NCBI GenBank assembly: GCA_002633005.1
Contig: NMRA01000065.1
Span: forward strand, 673,066-737,065
DNA length: 64,000 bases
Direction: 5' to 3'
Source of the DNA: Phoronis australis
Lineage: Eukaryota; Phoronida; Phoronidae
Each line of letters begins with the position of its first letter. Positions within the stretch are counted from its first letter, which is position 1. Below, in pieces: positions 25,111 to 33,670 of the stretch. The notes below the pieces were generated by a model. The model had not been told where the DNA came from. It saw only the letters and a list, made by a program, of their open reading frames with translations, and searched no databases. Both the position numbers and the translations under genes were made by a program.

Positions 25111-28100
25111 NTATCTGTCAAAAATGAAAGAATGAATAAGGCACTTGATGTCATAGAATCACTGTCTTAATATTCCTTACTTTGAACAGACTTAATTTCC
25201 AATAAAAACATCAAAACTGTCAGAAACTCCAAATGCTTCAGAGTTGTTGGTTTTGACCAACCTTAAAATTGGGAATTTGGAAGTGATGCCTGTCCCCATT
25301 GTCAGTGACTTTACGTGTGGGATCGTTCGGCAACATTTCAAGATTAAATAAGATAAGTGATGTTTCTTATCCCCAAAGCGCTTTGGATATGAAGTCAGCA
25401 ATGACAGGTGAAAAGGCTTTTTAAGCATTACTTTAACAGTGATAGTGCATCTTGTATTCTTTCCTTGCAGAAGTGTAAAGGCTAGTCACATTTTGATCTC
25501 TTCCAATGGTAACGTAGTATTAAGCGGACTACGACACTGCTACCAAATGATCCGTGGCGGCGTCCTCTTGCCTGTCGTACATGACTACCCGGCGGACATT
25601 GAGTCACTAGTCTGGTACAGTCCTGAGTTGTTAGAGCAGGTAGTCTACTTGTTTTTAGAAACCATTCTTAGCTGCCGATGTCATGAGCGTTTAAAACGTA
25701 GTGCGCTTGTTGTTAGCGTACACTTTTTTAATGCCGGTGTTCAAAGTGAAATCTCATCACCACTGTTCGGGTTTACTATCCTTTCAATTTTGCTTTATGC
25801 AACTTTTAAGTGTTTCATAAAAAGCCTTAAAGTCAAACTTTTTGATAACCCCTCGAGCAACAGTGGAGCATTTTAATAACAGTCCTCGCAGACTTTTGGA
25901 GAGTTATGCATTGAATGTATTCAGTTGAAAGTATCTGAAAGTTTCATTCGATTGCAATGGGACATTTCTGAGGTATGACGTTTGGAATTCGTACGTTTTC
26001 CTAGGGTTGCACATAATGTTTAGGTGGCTACAAGAGAACGTAGCCATGTGTATGTGGCCAACGTTTGTGCTTGAAGTTGTTTGTTTTTGCAGAATCTGTC
26101 TGGCTACAACTGCCGCTCTGATATCTACAGCTTGGGTATCACGGGCTGTGAGCTGGGCAATGGCATCGCGCCCTTCTCGGACATGCCTACTACTCAGGTG
26201 AGACCTCGAAACACTTGGGTACCGTCCCTGAGGCATAGAAATTGGGACATATTATGTATGTCCTGTTGTGCTTTAATTTAATTGTAATTTGCTTTTGTGT
26301 GATTTATCCTACCCAGGTTTCCTTCAGGCTAATCCAATTAGAACACATGCAAATTCAATTTCTAAATATGTTAAAAGCATCTGACACTCAGACCACACTG
26401 AAGTCATAAAATGCCAAATGTATTGAAACAATTAGACTGTTAACCTAACTTATTTCTGTCATCGCAAGAGTCTGGTTATTTCAAACAGTTACGAATTGCA
26501 TGCGCACACAGTAATGTTGTTGACTGTTCACTGGACTGGTTGCTATGGTAGATACATGCCTTAAACGCGAATTTTGGGGAATGTCCTAATCTGTTATCGG
26601 GGAATGTCCTAATCTGTTATCGGGGAATGTCCTAATCTGTTATCGACCATTCTTTGTTCACTGTTTTGGTGCAGTGACACAATGTGGCATGAAAAGGCTA
26701 CTTCACATCTGATCATTCAACATACTTGTATTGTGTTTGAATGGTGTTTTCTTGAGTTGCTAAAGCATTGCCAGGATTATATGGATAGTCCAGTAAATTC
26801 AGGATAACAAAAACACATCCAAGAAAGGCTTGAGTTTGGCCTACATCCTCAAAAGGTTTACGATATCTAAAATATTACACTAGTCTCAGAACATGATCTA
26901 AATTCAAACCCTTTATTTTTAAAAAAACAACACATACATATGCATTTACATTTACATATACGTGTGTGTGTGTGTGTCTGTGTGTATAAATTCCATACCA
27001 GCCCATTTCATTATGGCTTGAAGGCAAAAGTCAACCATTTCATTTGAGAAATAGATTTCATGATGCATGGGGTTAGGGTTTGCCTTCCAGTTAGTGCAAA
27101 ATTACTGCACTGTGTATTCTTGTTCTCCGTTTGTTGACAGATGCTTTACGAGAAAATGAGTGGCTGCAGAGCGCGTCTCCTTGACAGCACTACACTGGCA
27201 AACATCAACCTATCACAGGAATTAGGTGAGGTCATTGGATGAGAGGGGATGGAGCCAGCTTGGGGACAGGGGCATGAGCTTTCAGGTTACACTGACTAAC
27301 AAATAAAAAATGCAAAAGCTCATTTTGTATGTATGTAAAGTGGCAGTCTCGTTAAAATATGAAACCTTCAAATTTGATACTATTTTTTGTATAAGAACAA
27401 TGTACATACATGAAAGTAGTGAAATATGATAGTTGCACACTAGTTCCATCTACCTGTCTGACATGCCCCAGGAGGGGTTTGAAGAAATGTCGGAAATGCT
27501 GCGTATACTTTAGAAATTGTTGCTTCGTGACGTTTACCGATGTGTTTGCTCGTAATGTTGTTGCTTGATTGTCCAATAATTGAAGTTTTGATTTAGACCA
27601 CTAGTTTCAGGTTGTGCTTTACTCAGATGTGAAGTGATTTCTTTTTTGAGACGAACTGTTTGTTACTTCTTGAGACACTGTTAGTATCATAAAATGAGGT
27701 GCCGTGACAAGCTTGAAGAGCAAGTGCAAGTCCTTCCCAAGCCCTGAATTCAATTCTGATTTGAGACCAATTTCATTACAGTAACAGATCTAAAGCAACG
27801 GTTATTTTTGTAATGGTAGCTGCTGGTTTATTGCCACTTTAAGACAGAAGTTGTGGTTTGGATTGTAAAATGGGACGTTTTCTCTTAATATTATAATTTG
27901 TGTTTCAGAAAAAACAAATTGACATGCTTTGCCTATAAAGAAAACAAATTTAAAACAGTCATTTTGAGTATTTTCCTATTTTGTGCTCACTTTTCACAGA
28001 CCATGAGTCTAAAGTGTGCAGTTGTTGTGCAGTTTGTGCCTGTTCAATTGCTGTCATTTGCTAATGTCTTGATCGTATTGTGGCCTGTTGTAATTTATGC

Positions 28101-31100
28101 GAAGCAAATTGTGTTCCTTTCTTAAGTTATGACGCTCGACTCTTCGTCTGCTGTTTCACCTCATGCTATTGAATCGTCATTTTGTTTTTCCAGACAACAC
28201 GGGCAATCAAGCTACTAGTGGTGAAGAGAACGGCAAAACAAGTAACGTGTGCGACGACGCCACCGCATTCTACCAATGCAGGACATTTAGTCACCACTTC
28301 CACCACCTGGTGGAGACTTGCTTGGAGCATGACCCCAGGTCAAGGTCAGTGAGTCTTACAGAACGTCATTGTTGGGTCAGTTCTGGGAAAATTGAATGTA
28401 ACAAATTAGGTTCCTAGTCAAATTTTGATTTGATCAGGTAGATGTGTGTAGTGTTACTCTCTACTTGTATGGCTGTCCCATCGCCTCCTCCTCCTACCTG
28501 CTTTAGTTATTCTCTTATAATGACACTTATATGAATCAAAGTTTAGTTTTTTATTAGGGAAGATAGGTTTATTGCCACTTCAATGTATACACCGACACTT
28601 TTATGAGTTAGTAGCATAGTTTGTTGTGCAAATGTCGACTTATGGTTACTTTATCCCTGTTTTATTACTCTCGTGGTTTTTTCTTTTCATCCCGTCTTTT
28701 TCTGTTTGCTGTAATGAACTTCACGACTGTTTAGTGACCATTTTTTCCAAGCGGTTTTGCATAAAAATGTGGCCATAATGTTTCCAATAGAATACGAGTT
28801 TCCTTTAGAAGCCTGTCTCTCATCAGAAGCAGGGGGTTAGAGTTATATTTGCTGACATTAAATGCAGGTGTCCAATACAAACGTTGTTTCCCGTGTTAGT
28901 ATTTTTCTGCTGTTGCCCGCAGTAGTTTTTACCTAAAAAATTAAAATATGAGCACGGCCCCAGAAATCACTTTGCATTACATCCAGGTTCTCATTCATTC
29001 CCTTGCATACATTCACTGGCAAGATCGAGCTCAGAGGAGTTGAAGGCACCTTTGTGCAATGCCCATTGTCAGCCAATGAAACCAGGATTTGAACCCAGGT
29101 CTCCCAGGGAGTCCGGAGCTTAAACCACCAAGTCACACTCTCTCCTCCATTTTTTAGATTTTACCCGATTAATAAATGCCAGGTCTCTAATAAGTGCTGG
29201 CCGTGGTTGCATAAAAGTTACGCGATGGATAGCAGCAACGCCATCACATTATCACGCATCACATTATCACGCATCACATTGGTGTGGGTACAGAAAGTGT
29301 GACATCGCAGTAAAGGGATTGTCTACGACTTTCCACCATCTTGGTTATGACTTTGACCACTTCTTTGTGGGAAATACATTGGGCCAAAAACTGAAAGTGG
29401 AAAATCACCAGTTAAGCTGTGGTTTTAGAAAACACATTTGCTAATCTGTACAGTTCACACGTGCTGTGGCACTAGCTTCAAAATTTAAAAACTTAGTTTT
29501 GTTGAATTTTGCAAGCTTGAACAAATATGTTAGACAGGTGCAAGGGAATAGGCCGCCAGCATATTGTTTGTCTTCAATTTTGAGAGGCTGTAGAGGAGTG
29601 ATGCAATACCTTTCCTTCCCTATTGCTGAACAATGGCATTCAACAATTCAGCCGATAAGTTTTATGCAACCCAGCCCTGTGGCCTGATTCATGGAAAGTG
29701 GCTTTAGACTTAATAAGACAACAATTTGGTGTTGGGCTCCACACAACTGTTTTTGAAAAATAATTAAATGTCCTTTGAGCAAAAATACAGTCTCTGAGAA
29801 TATAAGCATAACTGGTACTTACTGGGATAATTTTTACAAGTTACTTGTAAACCGTGACATGCTAGTAAGTACTTTCTTAATTGCTAAACCTTTTTTTCCG
29901 CAATTGTGAAGTGGGAGTGTAAGACCTGGTTGCAATGTGTAAAATGTGTGTTCGTTACAGACCCTCAGCCAGTCAACTGTTGCAGCACACATTCTTCAAG
30001 CAGACGAGGAAGAGAACCCCCGACCAGCTGCCAGAGCTCTTGCAGCCAGTATCACCCTTGACGGACATAGCAGACAAATTGAGCAAAGGTAGGTGGCAGT
30101 GCCATTAAAGAGACACGTTTGTAGAGTTATAGGGAAATGGTGCAGCTAGTTTCCTTTTAGCAGATGTAGGTGGTACAACCATTGCAGACATGTGGCGAGA
30201 TCAGGGAATTTGTGTAGCAGAGGCAACTAGCGATGGAGAGCTGCGTATCACTGTAATCTGCAGTGATGCATTATAATCTCACCAGTTTTGGAAGCATCAT
30301 GACAGACTGATGCAGTGATGCATTATAATCTCACCAGTTTTGGAAGCATCATGACAGACTGATGCAGTGATGCATTATAATCTCACCAGTTTTGGAAGCA
30401 TCATGACAGACTGATGATACGCTCTCATTTTCTGATAAAAGATAATAAAAGCCGATTTGCAATTAAACCCATTTTCTATTTATGGGTTCCCATTTTTTCA
30501 AAGGCCTTAAAGTTAATTTAAAGACAGTTGTGACCTGCTGGCCCATGGACAATTATTGTGGTTTATGAAGATTGTTCGTAAGCTTTAACATGAAGAGCAT
30601 TTAAGTTTGATACATGGATATTGTATTTGCTATGATATTAAATGCATGTCCGTGTCCAGAATCGCATACAACCATTGGTGCCCACACTCATTGCTGAAAT
30701 GGGCTGTACAACCATTGGTGCCCACACTCTTTGCTGAAATGGGCTGTACAACCATTGGTGCCCACACTCTTTGCTGAAATGGGCTGTACAACCATTGGTG
30801 CCCACACTCTTTGCTGAAATGGGCTGTACAACCATTGGTGCCCACACTCTTTGCTGAAATGGGCTGTACAACCATTGGTGCCCACACTCTTTGCTGAAAT
30901 GGGCTGTACAACCATTGGTGCCCACACTCTTTGCTGAAATGGGCTGTACAACCATTGGTGCCCACACTCTTTGCTGAAATGGGCTGTACAACCATTGGTG
31001 CCCACACTCTTTGCTGAAATGGGCTGTACCATTAGATAATCTTTATAGTATTAAAATCATTAGTGGCATGAAATCTGTGCCCAGGATTTGTCTTTTACTC

Positions 31101-31862
31101 AGTCATACTGGAAATTATGTTAACATTTTCCGTTCTACTTTGGTATGAAGTCGAGATAAGTGTCTATTAATCTGTGCATATTATGGTTTGTGTGGATAAC
31201 CGTCTAATCCTATGTTGCACTTGATGACACCAGCATTAAAGCTCAAAGTTCAAGTCAGAAGTTGAAGTCCTGAGTTTTCACTCAAGTTTGCAGCTTGAAT
31301 CGATGGTCATCACGTGCGAATTTGTACCACACAGTGGTTTGCGTAGTCCATAATATACTGAAGTACTGAATAATAAGTAATTTGTACCACACAGTGGTTT
31401 GCGTAGTCCATAATATACTGAAGTGCTGAATAATAAGTAATTTGTACCACACAGTGGTTTGCGTAGTCCATAATATACTGAAGTACTGAATAATAAGTAA
31501 TTATCTTTTAAAAGTTTGTATTAAAGGAGAACGGAAAGTCCTAAATATATTTTTGAGTTCAATTTTGAGTGGAAAGAGTAGATCCCTGACCAGTACATTT
31601 GTGGAATTCTTTTCTGGGTGAAATTGGCTGGACCTTATTGTGCTTATTCTGTGCATACATCTCAAGCCCATAAACAATGACTGCGCCAAGTGTGCGCTTG
31701 ATTGGGCCTCTCTTGCTGACAATTGTGGTCTGACTCATTTCACGGTGAGTCACTTAGCTTCTTTAATCGTTTGTAGATACAGGTCAGGTGGAACAAGTCA
31801 CAAAACAGATCTCTGTCGCCAGCATACACAGTGAATGGGACTTTGGGGACCTCGAGAGATGA
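18522..31862 (+). CDS. STRAD: STRAD pseudokinase (STE20-related adaptor), 5' end missing
   Basis: Ten exons join in consistent phase to 394 codons plus stop: 18522-18630, 20149-20267, 21756-21864, 22314-22437, 23589-23757, 24196-24300, 27141-27225, 28194-28344, 29961-30088 and 31777-31862. STRAD is a catalytically dead STE20-like kinase that, with MO25, binds and activates LKB1. Hallmarks are YNLLTVIG before a degenerate glycine loop, arginine (IAIRKVN) where active kinases have the VAIK lysine, [12 protein letters not shown] in place of HRD, LSGLR in place of DFG, VVHDYP and WYSPELLEQ, then [13 protein letters not shown] and [13 protein letters not shown]. The end contains a WDF motif like the MO25-binding WEF of vertebrate STRAD-alpha. 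The start is unresolved; an in-exon ATG lies at 18576. Exons five and six are duplicated at 25471 and 26093. Confidence 0.93.
20149..20267 (+). CDS. STRAD: STRAD exon b: glycine loop and beta-3
   Basis: Acceptor TTGTAG, donor GTAAGA, phase 1 to 0. [12 protein letters not shown] replaces the GxGxxG loop, and [11 protein letters not shown] has Arg-Lys where the ATP-anchoring VAIK lysine would be, as in known STRAD proteins. Confidence 0.93.
20685..20810 (+). repeat. dispersed repeat D, copy 2, in a STRAD intron
   Basis: Matches 8791-8920 (CCCTTTGTTTTTT, GACACTAAAA, TTTTTAAGGTAATTCATAAG). Confidence 0.5.
20947..21222 (-). other. acidic 91-codon ORF antisense in a STRAD intron
   Basis: Starts [20 protein letters not shown], an acidic amino end of the sort seen in some transposases, but no catalytic motif follows. 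It may be a relic of a mobile element or chance. No splice partner was found. Confidence 0.2.
21756..21864 (+). CDS. STRAD: STRAD exon c: alpha-C and hinge
   Basis: Acceptor GTGTTACAG, donor GTAAGT, phase 0 to 1. [18 protein letters not shown] is the alpha-C/beta-4 segment, then the hinge LIMKLYAFG. Confidence 0.93.
22314..22437 (+). CDS. STRAD: STRAD exon d: alpha-D and alpha-E
   Basis: Acceptor TAACCTACAG, donor GTAAGA, phase 1 to 2. It encodes [15 protein letters not shown], then [19 protein letters not shown] leading to the pseudo-catalytic HRS. Confidence 0.93.
23589..23757 (+). CDS. STRAD: STRAD exon e, copy 1: pseudo-catalytic and activation loops
   Basis: Acceptor TTCCTTGCAG, donor GTAGTC, phase 2 to 0. 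It encodes [35 protein letters not shown] second copy at 25471-25639 differs at three bases, all synonymous. Confidence 0.93.
24196..24300 (+). CDS. STRAD: STRAD exon f, copy 1: alpha-F
   Basis: Acceptor TTTTTGCAG, donor GTGAGA, phase 0 to 0, 105 nt. It encodes [20 protein letters not shown] and then [10 protein letters not shown]. The copy at 26093-26197 differs at three bases, all synonymous. Confidence 0.93.
25054..25110. repeat. (GT)n microsatellite ending at a single N
   Basis: Pure GT dinucleotide run immediately before the lone N at 25111. The equivalent position in the second duplicated unit (about 26962-26988) has a shorter, interrupted run. This looks like a contig end. Confidence 0.95.
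25471..25639 (+). CDS. STRAD: STRAD exon e, copy 2
   Basis: Same splice sites and encoded residues as 23589-23757. Exons e and f total 274 nt, not a multiple of three, so a transcript containing both e-f pairs in series would lose its frame. Either pair alone is in frame. Confidence 0.85.
26093..26197 (+). CDS. STRAD: STRAD exon f, copy 2
   Basis: Same residues and splice sites as 24196-24300. It leads in phase 0 into the exon at 27141. Confidence 0.85.
27141..27225 (+). CDS. STRAD: STRAD exon g: MLYEKMSG segment
   Basis: Acceptor TTGTTGACAG, donor GTGAGG, phase 0 to 1. [19 protein letters not shown] matches the position of MLLEKLNGTVPCLLDT in vertebrate STRAD. Confidence 0.9.
28194..28344 (+). 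CDS. STRAD: STRAD exon h: linker and [10 protein letters not shown] helix
   Basis: Acceptor TTTTTCCAG, donor GTCAGT, phase 1 to 2. A low-complexity linker is followed by [20 protein letters not shown], which is characteristic of STRAD. Confidence 0.9.
28965..29150 (-). repeat. tRNA-derived SINE-like repeat in STRAD intron, antisense
   Basis: The minus strand has TGACTTGGTGGTTTAAG (29136-29120, box A-like) and GGTTCAAATCC (29095-29085, box B-like) with tRNA-type spacing. No functional tRNA fold is apparent. Confidence 0.6.
29779..29923 (+). repeat. dispersed repeat E, copy 1
   Basis: Begins GCAAAAATACAGTCTCTGAG and ends CAATTGTGAAGTGGGAG. The same ends and spacing recur at 49522-49662. The interiors are more diverged, as in a small non-autonomous element. 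Confidence 0.6.
29961..30088 (+). CDS. STRAD: STRAD exon i: end of pseudokinase lobe
   Basis: Acceptor TTCGTTACAG, donor GTAGGT, phase 2 to 1. It encodes [20 protein letters not shown] and then [19 protein letters not shown], the end of the C lobe and the start of the MO25-binding tail. Confidence 0.92.
30259..30415. repeat. minisatellite, 3 copies of 52 bp
   Basis: Three consecutive copies of a unit containing GCAGTGATGCATTATAATCT and GGAAGCATCATGACAGACTG, in the last STRAD intron. Confidence 0.9.
30667..31028. repeat. minisatellite, about 9 copies of 40 bp
   Basis: Exact 40-bp period with the unit core ACAACCATTGGTGCCCACAC then TCTTTGCTGAAATGGGCTGT. The first copy differs by one base. Because 40 is not a multiple of three and the unit lacks minus-strand stops, it creates long repetitive minus-strand open frames that are not genes. 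Confidence 0.97.
31321..31500. repeat. minisatellite, 3 copies of 60 bp
   Basis: Three exact 60-bp repeats starting TTTGTACCACACAGTGGTTT. The middle copy differs by one base (AAGTGCTGAA versus AAGTACTGAA). Confidence 0.97.
31777..31862 (+). CDS. STRAD: STRAD last exon: WDF tail and stop
   Basis: Acceptor TCGTTTGTAG, entered in phase 1, ending TGA at 31860-31862. It encodes a short tail ending [10 protein letters not shown]. The WDF resembles the C-terminal WEF of vertebrate STRAD-alpha, which docks on MO25. Here five residues follow it. Confidence 0.85.
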
Positions 31863-32350
31863 TGGAATTATTGCGTTTTTCATGTTCTATGCCTTCGAGC
31901 ATTTCTTTATACTGGAAGGCTTCAAAGTCAGTCATAGCTCAGTGCAACTGTGGAATAGGATTCTCATCACCTGACAACCTGGTGCCACTCTGTTTCACAT
32001 TGTGATATTTTGTTATATATAACATTGTTGGATCGTGTCACGTGTCAAGTTGATGTGTTATTTGTGTAACACGTGAAGTTAGACTGGCAAATATGATGGC
32101 ATACCATCACGTGCACAGCTGTGTTGCATACTGATACCTGTCACTACCAGGGTAGGTGAATACACCTTTCAAAACACTGAGAAGAGACAAAGCCAAATCT
32201 CATTTTGCTTGGATCTTGGTCTACAGTGAAGTGCAATACTGAGGATGGAGAATGTGTTCTGGTGCCTGACTCATTTGTTTCCGCTTGTTCACATCATGGG
32301 ATGAGTCTCATCAGTTGGTGGATTCAGTAAATAAATGTAAATATGTTTCA
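31863..32350 (+). other. probable STRAD 3' UTR with poly(A) signal
   Basis: An AATAAA at 32330-32335 lies 468 bases after the stop and is the first consensus signal downstream on this strand. Confidence 0.5.
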
Positions 32351-32852
32351 TGAATTACAGCTTTGTATGTATTTGCCCAGAATTCAATGAGGTGGGCATT
32401 TTGTTAGTGCCCTGCCAGAAGTTCAAAAACAAAACTGTTGCAGAAGTTTGAGAACATAGGCATATCTGGACTTGGCATGTGGTGTAAAATTGCCCCAACA
32501 TAAGTGTGGACAGATTTTTCCTCTTCAACCCCCTCCTTTCCGGGATAACTTCTGAATTCCATCACCTGGTTGCCCCCAACCCCCCCCTCCCGAATCCTTT
32601 CCCACGCCAGTGGTTCAGTTCTTTATGCTGTATTTCTAGTTTTTCCCAAATTTAGTATCCTGTTACTAAAGGCCTGGTCTCGAAGTGGACTATCAACTTA
32701 CTGCCCGCATTTAATATAGGATCAGAAGCATTACCCTAACCGCATACGCAAATTTACCATATTTGTTATGAAATATCATATACAGTGTAGGTGTTTGTAC
32801 ACTTTCAGTTTGTCACCATTAACAGTCCTTCAAGCTTAGGATTAATATATTA

Positions 32853-33102
32853 CATGCGCGCACCCAGCGGGGTGCTCGAACGAGCCCGCCCCCCCCTCCT
32901 TTGGCGAAGTGGGCAAAAAGGTCCAACTCAGAGAAACAAAAGTCTGAGAAAACGAGACAGAAGTCTACAGGAATTCCCCGCGAATGCACAATTCATAGGT
33001 CTGAAGTAGTGCCTTGTTTTTTAGTCCCCGTTTGTTTTCTGTAAAAGATCCACATACTGGAAATTTCGAGCCCTCCTATACTTTAGGCTGGGTGCGCACA
33101 TG
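32853..33102. mobile_element. MITE family A, copy 1 (250 bp)
   Basis: Terminal inverted repeats CATGCGCGCACCCAG (32853-32867) and CTGGGTGCGCACATG (33088-33102) pair at 14 of 15 positions. The flanks carry a matching TATTA on both sides, as a 5-bp target duplication. The interior resembles the reverse complement of copy 2 at 35089-35339. Confidence 0.8.
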
Positions 33103-33469
33103 TATTACACCCATAGATACTATTTGTTCCATGTTCCCAGTTTGAGCTAAGGTTGACGTGGTCGGATGTCCTGTGGCGCCTATGCCTTTGAGGCCGTTAA
33201 CCATTCAGGATTATTTATCTCGCACTCTTCAACGATTTTCAAGCTAAGTTCAACGCCACATTTGAAGTAGCTACGACAGACTTTATGTTAGGTCGACATA
33301 CCGTATTTTAACACCATAATTACAGGACGCGCGCAACGGGATGGACCATGATGAAAAAGCAGACGAACGCAAAGTCTAGTACTAGCAATAAGTGAATCAC
33401 TATTTCAAATTTAAACAGAACAATAGCCATCATTTGGTAGGGAACTGAGTTGTGAGTTAATTGACGCGT

Positions 33470-33475
33470 TTTATT
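33470..33475 (-). promoter_or_regulatory. poly(A) signal for the hairpin-repeat gene
   Basis: Minus-strand AATAAA about 60 bases after the proposed stop at 33536. Confidence 0.55.
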
Positions 33476-33535
33476 TTTCGATTATATTGTATAAGGGGAT
33501 GCGCAGCTCGTGTTCATTCTGTTGCGTAAGGATCG

Positions 33536-33670
33536 TTAGTGTGGTTTTGATATATTAGTGTTACTTTTCACGAAATGTTTAGCCAGGATCTTCTTCTGTA
33601 TGTGGTTGTCTCGCGCTGGTGTAGGCTTCTTATCTTGCCTCATCACTATTTGTTCGCTGGTGCCACGCGC
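33536..33670 (-). CDS. proposed terminal exon of the repeat gene
   Basis: Acceptor TTTTTTCATTTCAG, phase 0, 44 codons to TAA at 33538-33536. The sequence is basic and polar (QDKKPTPARDNHIQKKIL). It fits the phase of the preceding exon, and a poly(A) signal follows within about 65 bases. No family match. Confidence 0.5.
   Translation of the reverse strand, partial: ARGTSEQIVMRQDKKPTPARDNHIQKKILAKHFVKSNTNISKPH

Larger units (their letters stand above)
25112..26970 (+). repeat. near-identical second copy of 23220-25060, carrying two STRAD exons
   Basis: Starting TATCTGTCAAAAATG directly after the N, this segment repeats 23220 onward with scattered substitutions, a 12-15 base indel near 25899 and a different copy number of a 23-bp repeat. 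It contains a second copy of STRAD exons e and f. Most simply it is an unmerged allelic or overlapping contig; a true duplication is the alternative. Confidence 0.9.

Noticed and set aside
24951-25154. Minus-strand frame with a Thr-His repeat
   Set aside because: Translation of the (GT)n microsatellite across an N.
30630-31032. Three overlapping minus-strand frames of 114-125 codons with an apparent repetitive protein
   Set aside because: They are reading-frame artefacts of a 40-bp minisatellite that happens to lack minus-strand stops; the same repeat reads open in all three minus frames.
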